DNA of 11,843 nt from Gammaproteobacteria bacterium. Lineage in GTDB: Bacteria; Pseudomonadota; Gammaproteobacteria; Pseudomonadales; Pseudohongiellaceae. The first letter of the stretch is position 1. The number at the start of each line of letters is the position of its first letter. The stretch is from contig DORE01000074.1 of assembly GCA_003514305.1 (NCBI GenBank), positions 1 to 11,843 on the forward strand, written 5' to 3'. Made by a program: the position numbers and the translations under genes. Shown in pieces: positions 1 to 5,787 of the stretch. The notes under the pieces are model-generated. The model had not been told where the DNA came from and did not search any database. It was given only the letters and a program-made list of their open reading frames with translations.

Positions 1-506
1 GCCTATTTGCGGTCGAGGGTATCGACAACAGGCAGCGCTGGGCTCGGCAGGTTGGGGCGAACGGCGTGTTTGACGCCAATAAATCGCATGAAATGGCTGA
101 GCTCCAGAGCATGCTGCGACTGACAGAGCAGAATGGGGGCGCAGACCTGATAATTGAAGTTTCCGGCTCTCCGGAGGCACTTAACCTGGCGATTGACCTG
201 TGTGGCTACGCAGGGCGGATATTGGTCGGAAGTTGGTATGGCACCAAGAGCGCTTCTATTGATTTGGGTGAACGCTTCCACCGCAATCGAATACAGATCA
301 TATCGAGTCAAGTAAGCTCAATTGCGCCGGAAAATAGTGGAAGGTGGAATTCGGCGAGGCGGTTTGAAGTCGCCTGGGAGATGATAAGGCGATGTCAGCC
401 AGAGCAGTTCATATCTCATCGCTTTCCGCTGAAATCTGCAGAGCAGGCTTATGAGCTACTCGACACGAATCCCCAGGAGGCCCTGCAGGTAGTATTCGAC
501 TACTGA
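1..506 (+). CDS. Zinc-type medium-chain alcohol dehydrogenase, C-terminal half (5' truncated)
   Basis: The reading frame is open from base 3 to a TGA at 504-506 and gives 167 residues. It enters the window inside the cofactor-binding fold: the fragment starts near the NAD(P)-binding strand (FAVEGIDNRQRWARQVGA) and continues with GADLIIEVSGSPEAL and the GGRILVG-like GYAGRILVGSWYG, all typical of the C-terminal half of threonine/sorbitol-dehydrogenase-like MDR enzymes. The late segment with LGERFHRN, SSQV and GRW is characteristic of one subgroup of zinc-binding dehydrogenases. The N-terminal catalytic domain with the zinc ligands lies outside the window, so neither zinc dependence nor substrate can be judged. 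About half of a normal 330-345 residue protein is missing. It is co-directional with the pterin-synthase-like gene 136 bases downstream and may share a pathway with it. Family assignment is firm; the oxidised alcohol is unknown. Confidence 0.85.
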   Translation, partial: LFAVEGIDNRQRWARQVGANGVFDANKSHEMAELQSMLRLTEQNGGADLIIEVSGSPEALNLAIDLCGYAGRILVGSWYGTKSASIDLGERFHRNRIQIISSQVSSIAPENSGRWNSARRFEVAWEMIRRCQPEQFISHRFPLKSAEQAYELLDTNPQEALQVVFDY

Positions 507-642
507 AGTTGAGCAGGCAGACCATTGTAGGCCTGACCGGGACGAAGGACTGAATAAGGCAGATCTTCTGACCATTTTACTTAAAAAAAGTACAGCTCGT
601 TGTTTTGGGGCGATGAGAAAATTGCCAATCGAGGAATATTTG
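507..642. other. Intergenic gap with small inverted repeat
   Basis: No gene is seen in these 136 bases. They contain one perfect short inverted repeat at 578-592, TACTT-AAAAA-AAGTA, which could be a weak operator or curved-DNA element upstream of the pterin-synthase-like gene. There is no T-run after it on the plus strand, so it does not look like a terminator. I see no confident -35/-10 pair. Confidence 0.2.
632..636 (+). promoter_or_regulatory. Ribosome binding site deciding the pterin-synthase-like start
   Basis: GAGGA about 7 bases before ATG 643 favours this start over the in-frame ATG at 613, which is preceded only by a G-run in TTTTGGGGCG. Confidence 0.5.
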
Positions 643-1020
643 ATGTACACAGTTTCAGTTAAGCAAGATCTCATTGCCCAGCACTATCTAATTGGAGGTG
701 ACTGGGGATCAGAGAATGAGCCTCATTCCCATCATTACGAGGTAGAAGTAAGATTGGAGGCGGCGGAGCTGGATCAGCACGGTTATCTCGTCGACATTGT
801 TAAGATAGAAGAAAAGCTGCAGGCGATAGTCGATTATTTTGGTGACAGCATGCTTAACGATCTTCCGGAGTTCGCCGGGTTGAACCCGAGCATCGAGCAC
901 TTTAGCCGTATCGTTTGTGAAAAAATGCTCTTGGGCATTGAGCCTCCGGGCACCGGCCGATTTACGATCAAAATCTGGGAAAATGCGACTTGCTGGGCGG
1001 CTTACGGAAAAGATTATTGA
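643..1020 (+). CDS. 6-pyruvoyl-tetrahydropterin synthase/QueD-like protein with altered active site
   Basis: This 125-residue protein has the layout of the PTPS/QueD (6-carboxytetrahydropterin synthase) family. His14 lies in IAQHYL, followed by the HxH pair His28/His30 in HSHHYEVEV, which together would bind zinc; then GYLVDIVKIEE (equivalent to GMVMDFAELK), LND at 71-73, a conserved-type Glu85 in NPSIEH, and the C-terminal pterin-anchoring WEN (Glu113). By eye, the usual catalytic Cys of the CxxxHxH motif is Glu24, and the Asp-His pair of the LDHHYLND block is Gly67-Asp68. The standard dihydroneopterin-triphosphate chemistry is therefore doubtful. I chose ATG 643 because GAGGA lies 7 bases upstream; an in-frame ATG at 613 would add ten residues but has a poorer ribosome site. 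The stop overlaps the convergent flippase-like gene by 7 bases. Family confident; activity and substrate unknown. Confidence 0.8.
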   Translation: MYTVSVKQDLIAQHYLIGGDWGSENEPHSHHYEVEVRLEAAELDQHGYLVDIVKIEEKLQAIVDYFGDSMLNDLPEFAGLNPSIEHFSRIVCEKMLLGIEPPGTGRFTIKIWENATCWAAYGKDY

Positions 1021-2033
1021 GCAGGTGATTTGGAATGTAAGGCAGGCAAGGCCAGTACGCCACTGAGCAGCAAAACTAAGTCGCGCGCTCGCATCAAAAT
1101 AACAACGTTGGCCATCATGCTCAAAGGAAGCGCCAGTTCTTGAAATGCCCAGAATAAAGCGGCCTCCACAGAACCGATTCCACCAGGGAAAGGCAGCAGA
1201 AAGGCTAGTCTCACTGCGGTAAAGAGCAGAATGAAGTCTGCCACATCCAATGGAACCTGTGCGAGACGCAGCAGAAACCAGAACTCGACAATCATGCCTG
1301 TCCACGCTACACAGGAAACAGGTATCGCTAAGCCCAATGCACGGCGATGGCCAACAATCAACATTCTAATTTTGTGATTTATCTCGTCCCAGTGATCGCC
1401 AAGTTTGGTAAGGCGTGGATGTCGTTGCCATTTTTCGATCGAACGCCGAATAAATCTACGTAAGCGCATGGGCCGCAAAAAGAGCAGCAGAACTGCGGTG
1501 ACCATCAAGAGTATTACGCTAAATAAAAGCACTATAACTGTTACCGAGCCGATTTCTGGCGTCGTCGCAGAGCCAACCAGCAACAGTACGGCAATGAGCA
1601 GGGCGCAAAAATTTACAAATAGTTCAAAGAATCGATCAAGACCCACTGCGAGCATAGCCAAAGGCCCTGGTACGAGGTATCTCCGCCAGAGCCAGTAAAC
1701 CTGAAGCGGCTCTCCTCCAAACTGAGGCCCGGGCGTAATAAAGCTGACCATGGCGCCTGCCTGACGGATACTGAGAATCTGGAGGAGACTAATATGAAGG
1801 CCTAACGCGCGGGTCAAAATGAGCCAGCGCGTGGCTAGAAGAATTAGAACGACCAGATTGATTCCAATCCATACTGCCCAATCTTTTAGTTGCAGTGATA
1901 CGAGGGTTTCCCGAAAATCTGTTAGGGGCAGTTGTAAAAAAATATAGGCCGCCAGCAGAAATGAGAGGGGCCACGCGAGTGAAACAAAATTTTTGGCGAA
2001 ATTTTTCAAGCCCCGTCGTACCGATTGATCCAA
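1014..2033 (-). CDS. Flippase-like membrane protein, UPF0104 / LPG-synthase TM-domain family
   Basis: The protein has about 339 residues and is almost entirely hydrophobic segments separated by short basic loops, as in the UPF0104/lysylphosphatidylglycerol_synthase_TM family (GlcNAc/lipid flippase-like proteins without the aminoacyl-transferase domain). Two hallmark motifs are present: TPGPQFGGEPLQVYW around residues 100-113, and FPGGIGSVEAAL from about 282. The reading frame stays open upstream to an ATG at 2174, but that would overlap the preceding gene by 169 bases and translate soluble basic sequence. Likely starts are TTG at 2033 (28-base overlap, used here) or TTG at 2009, where the codon shares two bases with the upstream TGA. 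Either implies translational coupling with the CDP-alcohol phosphatidyltransferase. The pairing suggests transport of, or action on, a lipid made by that enzyme; the substrate is an inference. Start uncertain. Confidence 0.8.
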   Translation of the reverse strand: MDQSVRRGLKNFAKNFVSLAWPLSFLLAAYIFLQLPLTDFRETLVSLQLKDWAVWIGINLVVLILLATRWLILTRALGLHISLLQILSIRQAGAMVSFITPGPQFGGEPLQVYWLWRRYLVPGPLAMLAVGLDRFFELFVNFCALLIAVLLLVGSATTPEIGSVTVIVLLFSVILLMVTAVLLLFLRPMRLRRFIRRSIEKWQRHPRLTKLGDHWDEINHKIRMLIVGHRRALGLAIPVSCVAWTGMIVEFWFLLRLAQVPLDVADFILLFTAVRLAFLLPFPGGIGSVEAALFWAFQELALPLSMMANVVILMRARDLVLLLSGVLALPALHSKSPAQ

Positions 2034-3184
2034 TGACTGTCTTCTTGCCAGAGGCAGAACCTTCCGCTGCCGAGAAACATGGACCACACGACGCAACACA
2101 ATAATAAATAGTCCATGAAATGCATGGGATTGGAAATATGGAACCAGCCAAGAAGTCCCAATAAAAGCAGGCAAAAATAGCGTCCTGCTATACCCAGCAC
2201 GACCATAATGGTGGCCAACGCAAAGTAACCCAGCATGACGAGGCTTGGCCAGATCTCACCCCCAATGACCACAGTTGGAAATCCAACTCGCCACAGCGAG
2301 AAGGCAAGCAGCGTGGCGATCGCAAGACGTAATCCTGGTTGTAGGACCGAATGGCTAAAAAGAATCAGTCGGTCTAATTTACGGCGAGCAGCGTCTGAAT
2401 TTACGGTTATTCGGCCACTTACCACCAGCCAGTCAACGATGAATCCTGTCAGAGCGGGTAGCATGAAAGCAAATCCTGCCACTAGGGTGACCGGTGGATA
2501 GAACAAGGGCCACAGCGTGACTACAAGATAGCCCATTTGAAACCCGGCCCATGCCCTGCGGTGCATAGAAGGGGCCAGCGGGTAAATAGCCATTCCCAGC
2601 ATGCGTCTGAGTATGAGACCCGCTTGGAAGAGATAGTAGGCAGCACCCATAAGTAAATAGGACACGTGAACCTGGCCATAGCTCCATGCTAAGCCGCCGG
2701 CGACCGCCAGGCCAAGCGCATCTGAAACCGTATCCAACTCATTCCCCAGCTCGCTTATTTGCCCAGTTTTTCGCGCCATGAATCCATCGACTCGGTCCAG
2801 CACAGCGCCGAGAAAGTAGATCATGCCCGGAAGCCAGGATAACCACATCCCCTCTGGCCAGTCTTGAAACAGAAAGCCACCGGTTGCCGCGATCAGCCAT
2901 GAGCGGAGAAGTGTTAGGCGGTTGGCCCAGCCTAGCTGGTCGTAGAGAGGAGACGCCTGATCCGGCCGGTTCAGCTTTAGGCGCCTGGAAGTTTGTAAGC
3001 AAATGAACAGCCATAGCACAGAGCTTTGGATCAGCCACTGCAACGAAGCAGTGGCACCCCAGACGGCTGAAAGCCACAGTGCACCCAAGCCTAGCGAGAG
3101 TAGACCGCCCACAGAAATCTGTGTCAGCTCTTGACTGAGTGTTTTGATTCGTATTTCGTCGCACTGGATTATCTTTTGAGACAT
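2006..3184 (-). CDS. CDP-alcohol phosphatidyltransferase with C-terminal DoxX-like membrane extension
   Basis: The enzyme would transfer a phospho-alcohol from a CDP-activated donor to an alcohol at the inner membrane. With the ATG 3184 start it has 392 residues. The full signature D-x2-D-G-x2-A-R-x8-G-x3-D-x3-D is intact: Asp130, Asp133, Gly134, Ala137, Arg138, Gly147, Asp151 and Asp155. It is preceded by GWANRLTLLRSW, the usual start of the fold. Most family members are about 200 residues; here roughly 110 more residues follow from about 282, with several hydrophobic helices, a VLGIAGRY turn and a GSGRFCLW end. By eye this resembles DoxX-type proteins (inference). A TTG at 3226 would extend the protein by 14 residues; neither start has a good Shine-Dalgarno sequence. 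Its 3' end overlaps the flippase-like gene, forming a two-gene operon. Catalytic class confident, donor and acceptor unknown. Confidence 0.85.
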   Translation of the reverse strand: MSQKIIQCDEIRIKTLSQELTQISVGGLLSLGLGALWLSAVWGATASLQWLIQSSVLWLFICLQTSRRLKLNRPDQASPLYDQLGWANRLTLLRSWLIAATGGFLFQDWPEGMWLSWLPGMIYFLGAVLDRVDGFMARKTGQISELGNELDTVSDALGLAVAGGLAWSYGQVHVSYLLMGAAYYLFQAGLILRRMLGMAIYPLAPSMHRRAWAGFQMGYLVVTLWPLFYPPVTLVAGFAFMLPALTGFIVDWLVVSGRITVNSDAARRKLDRLILFSHSVLQPGLRLAIATLLAFSLWRVGFPTVVIGGEIWPSLVMLGYFALATIMVVLGIAGRYFCLLLLGLLGWFHISNPMHFMDYLLLCCVVWSMFLGSGRFCLWQEDSHWINRYDGA

Positions 3185-3228
3185 GCCGCAACCATACGAC
3201 TGACGCTGGGTATTTTCAATCTGCAAAT

Positions 3229-3250
3229 CGGCGCCGAAATCTCGGTGCCG
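3229..3250. repeat. Strong inverted repeat (9-bp stem, 4-base loop)
   Basis: CGGCGCCGA-AATC-TCGGTGCCG: eight Watson-Crick pairs plus one G-T/A-C position. It lies 45 bases upstream of the phosphatidyltransferase ATG and directly before its alternative TTG. No T-run follows on either strand, so an operator, attenuator stem or intergenic palindrome is more likely than an intrinsic terminator. Confidence 0.5.
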
Positions 3251-3308
3251 GCCAGTATTCTTTCGACAAAAATCGGGTCACTTATCGCAGTGTGAGCAGA
3301 TTTTGACT

Positions 3309-3324
3309 GGCTTCAACCAGTGTT
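3309..3324. repeat. Weak hairpin downstream of the PQQ dehydrogenase
   Basis: ACTGG-CTTCAA-CCAGT forms a 5-bp stem with a 6-base loop in the 178-base gap 3' of the dehydrogenase. There is no adjacent T-run on the minus strand, so a terminator role is only possible. No other terminator is visible between the two minus-strand genes. Confidence 0.25.
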
Positions 3325-3362
3325 CCAGTTCAGATTTTGGGGTGCAGGGTTGTGGCCAGGAT

Positions 3363-5309
3363 TCATGGCAGTGCGTAAGCGACGAGCTCCGCTGGATTAC
3401 CGCTGCCGCCAACAAACATCGCCAGGTACTGTTTGCCGTCGTGTTCATAAGTGAAAGGTAGTCCTGTCTGATTATCCGGTAGATCCAGCTCAAAGAGTAT
3501 TTCACCTGTAGTCTTGTCGACTGCGCGGAAAATCGGGCTGGCGCCAGCGCCCCCCGTGCCTTCGCCAACAAATAGCAGCGTTTTTGTAAGCAAAACGCCA
3601 GAGCGAGTGGGGATGCCTGTCCGAGGCATGTCGATGCCCTCAAGTAGAGGGTGATTTTTGATTCGCTCGGGAGTATCGGCGTTGGCAATCCACCACAGAT
3701 GCTCACCGCTATTCATATCGATTGCGGTAACTCGGCCATAGGGAGGCTTTACAATTTCCAGTCCCTGAACTCGAGGTGCGCGTACGCCGAAACCCTGACT
3801 AAGATCGATATCAGAATCGGGATTTTTCGACAGAGCGAGCACCTGAAGTTGGGTCCTTGAGGGAACGTAGACGATCCCGGTTTCTGGGTCGAATGCCGAG
3901 TGCTCCCAGTTTGCGCCACCGGTAGATGAGGGCAGACTGAGCAGCCCGCGGGTGCCGTCAAGATTGTCTTGAAGCGACGGTGGCGTAAAAATAGTTTCAC
4001 TAAGCCTAAAATCCTTCACAGCTTCTAAAGCCAGCGCTCTTAATTCGGGCGTATAATCGATCAGGTCATCTTCACTAAAGCCCTGTCGGTCAAAGGCCGC
4101 TGGCCGAGTAGGAAAAGGCTGGGTGGGCGAATACCATTCTCCGGGCACGTCACCCTGCGGTACAGGCCGTTCGACGATTGGCCAGATCGGCTCGCCGGTG
4201 AGCCGGTCGAAGGCGTAGATCCACGCCTGTTTGGTAACTGACATAACGATTTTTCGGCCGTTTGGTAAGTCCGCAATGATTGGTGCATTGGGTACGTCCC
4301 AGTCCCAGATGTCGTGATGAATGAACTGATAGTGCCACTGACGTTCACCTGTTTTTACATCTAGTGCGACAATTCCGCTCGAAAAAAGGTTGTCTCCATG
4401 ACGGTCGCCCCCGTAGTAGTCACCGGTTGGATCTTCAATGGGGAGATATACATGGCCTAGTTCTGGATCTCCCGAGATAGGGGCCCACACACCAGAATTA
4501 CCGGTGATATCATTTCCGCTCAACCAGGATTCAAAGCCGTATTCGCCTGCCTCCGGAATCGTGTGGAATGTCCAAAGCAGCTCTCCGGTATGTACGTCAA
4601 AGCCCCGAATATCTCCCTTGGTATTGAATTTTGATCGTGGCCTGCCTCCGGTGCGATGGGCCGCGCCGACGACGATGACATCATTCATCACAAACGGTGG
4701 CGCGGAGATTCCTATATCCGGATAAAGGTAGCGGGGATCGTCAGCATTTCGCAGACCTTGATAGAGATCAACTATTCCGTTTTCGCCAAACTTTGCGTCA
4801 GGTATCCCAGTTTTAGCATCCAAAGAAACTAACTGATAACCCGGAGAAATGTCGATGACCCGCTGCTTGTCGCCTTTGCTGTAAAATGCGACACCCCTGC
4901 CTGGCCCCTTGCGAGGTGCTTCATCATAGCGATCGCCTTCATCATAGCGATATAACCAGAGTACCTGACCATCGGCGGCATCGAGAGCTACTACGTTGCG
5001 AGTGTTGGCGATGTTTGCATAGAGAATTCCATTGATTTCCAAGGGCGTTGAGGGGTTGGCGTAGTCAACAGACGTGCCAAAGTTTTCTGTGGAAAATGAC
5101 CAGGCCAGTTCGAGATCGCTGACATTGTTTTCATTGATCTGATCCAGCGGTGAATATCGATGAGCCCAATCGCCTCCATAATAGGTATTCCAGTCGCCAT
5201 CATTGACTGTGGTCTCCTGCTGGCCAAGGACCAATGTTGAGACGCTGGCAGCAAGTAAAGCCAGTGATAATCGTGCGATAGGAATTGAGGTTTTCATTCT
5301 TATTGCCAT
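3363..5309 (-). CDS. PQQ-dependent alcohol/sugar dehydrogenase (periplasmic quinoprotein)
   Basis: A 648-residue quinoprotein that should oxidise an alcohol or sugar in the periplasm with PQQ and pass electrons to quinone or a cytochrome. A signal peptide (MKTSIPIARLSLALLAASVS to about residue 29) is followed by the typical mature start with GGDWAHRYSPLDQI. Repeated beta-propeller blades carry VALDAADGQVLW, LVSLDAKTG, IVALDVKTGERQWHYQ and VTAIDMNSG. The active-site block IHHDIWDWDVPNAP (residues 330-343) matches the glucose/quinate dehydrogenase branch, and Lys360 fits the PQQ-contacting lysine. I find no cysteine at all, so there is neither the vicinal disulfide of methanol dehydrogenases nor a fused haem c domain; the membrane anchor of E. 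coli Gcd is also absent. ATG 5309 has GGGAG 7 bases upstream. It is transcribed away from the sulfatase. Class confident, substrate unknown. Confidence 0.92.
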   Translation of the reverse strand: MAIRMKTSIPIARLSLALLAASVSTLVLGQQETTVNDGDWNTYYGGDWAHRYSPLDQINENNVSDLELAWSFSTENFGTSVDYANPSTPLEINGILYANIANTRNVVALDAADGQVLWLYRYDEGDRYDEAPRKGPGRGVAFYSKGDKQRVIDISPGYQLVSLDAKTGIPDAKFGENGIVDLYQGLRNADDPRYLYPDIGISAPPFVMNDVIVVGAAHRTGGRPRSKFNTKGDIRGFDVHTGELLWTFHTIPEAGEYGFESWLSGNDITGNSGVWAPISGDPELGHVYLPIEDPTGDYYGGDRHGDNLFSSGIVALDVKTGERQWHYQFIHHDIWDWDVPNAPIIADLPNGRKIVMSVTKQAWIYAFDRLTGEPIWPIVERPVPQGDVPGEWYSPTQPFPTRPAAFDRQGFSEDDLIDYTPELRALALEAVKDFRLSETIFTPPSLQDNLDGTRGLLSLPSSTGGANWEHSAFDPETGIVYVPSRTQLQVLALSKNPDSDIDLSQGFGVRAPRVQGLEIVKPPYGRVTAIDMNSGEHLWWIANADTPERIKNHPLLEGIDMPRTGIPTRSGVLLTKTLLFVGEGTGGAGASPIFRAVDKTTGEILFELDLPDNQTGLPFTYEHDGKQYLAMFVGGSGNPAELVAYALP

Positions 5310-5357
5310 GGATTTTCTCCCTCTGTGTCGCTCTGGTGGAAGCTGTTTTTCGTTCAG

Positions 5358-5386
5358 ATTTTTCCGATTGTTTCTAATCTAGTCAA
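5358..5386 (-). promoter_or_regulatory. Putative sigma-70 promoter of the PQQ dehydrogenase
   Basis: On the minus strand, TTGACT (5386-5381, five of six consensus bases) is followed after 17 bases by AAAAAT (5363-5358, four of six). It leaves a leader of roughly 40 bases before the ATG at 5309. The spacing is ideal but the -10 is weak. Confidence 0.4.
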
Positions 5387-5421
5387 TGGCGCTCCGATTG
5401 ACCAGAGCCCTTCGAAACTTT

Positions 5422-5678
5422 TCATCGACTTTTGGAGCCTTCGTGAACGATCACTGCGGTTTCTCCCCAGCCTGTAAACGTTGCACCGGGCCAAAGGTTT
5501 AAAGAGGTTCCGCTGCCCAAGTTGGCTAGCTGTACACTGACCTCGCAGGCCGTGACTTTGGCCAATTTAGGAGCCAAATTAACGCTGGTGTTAGCGAGGT
5601 CAGATCGCGCAAGTCGACGCCTTCCTGTAACAGCTTGGTCGAGTCCCGCTGCTTAAAGTAAGTGTCTTCGTTCTTGAT
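5422..5678 (-). pseudogene. Possible frameshifted remnant of an unidentified gene (C-terminal end)
   Basis: Two overlapping minus-strand frames read like protein. The upstream frame (5678-5526) starts straight after a stop and gives EDTYFKQRDSTKLLQEGVDL. The other (5652-5422, ending in TGA) contains AKVTACEVSVQLANLGSG followed by LNLWPGATFTGWGE and AVIVHEGSKSR. Neither has an ATG or GTG in a sensible place, and one base change of frame around 5590-5612 would join them into about 85 residues. This looks like the decayed end of a minus-strand gene that once preceded the dehydrogenase. I do not recognise the family. The coding look is judged by eye only, so chance remains a real alternative. Confidence 0.3.
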
Positions 5679-5787
5679 TTAAGAGGCCTTTCGTTTAACT
5701 CGTTTCTATTAATCCAGAATAATAGGGCTAGACTGAAAAATACAGTGGTTTACACTGGTCTTGAAATTAGTCATACGTGGATAAGAA

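Larger units (their letters stand above)
5310..5787. other. Divergent intergenic region between dehydrogenase and sulfatase
   Basis: These 478 bases hold the dehydrogenase promoter, a possible decayed minus-strand gene end (described separately) and, close to the sulfatase, two short inverted repeats: TATTA-8-TAATA at 5707-5724 and CAGTG-GTTTA-CACTG at 5743-5757. The second is 30 bases before the sulfatase start and could be an operator. A weak plus-strand promoter (TTTAAC at 5694, 18-base spacer, AATAAT at 5718) is possible. The sulfatase ATG is preceded by GGATAAGAA, only a modest ribosome site. Confidence 0.4.

Noticed and set aside
709..1305. 198-residue minus-strand frame
   Set aside because: It is the antisense shadow of the pterin-synthase-like gene and of the flippase-like gene in another frame, with no domain-like pattern.
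1014..2174. Full-length 386-residue frame of the flippase-like gene starting at ATG 2174
   Set aside because: It would overlap the upstream gene by 169 bases and add soluble basic sequence that is the out-of-frame reading of the phosphatidyltransferase C-terminus. TTG starts at 2033 or 2009 are preferred.
2739..3191. 150-residue minus-strand frame
   Set aside because: Lies inside the phosphatidyltransferase gene in a shifted frame; the in-frame protein has an intact catalytic signature.
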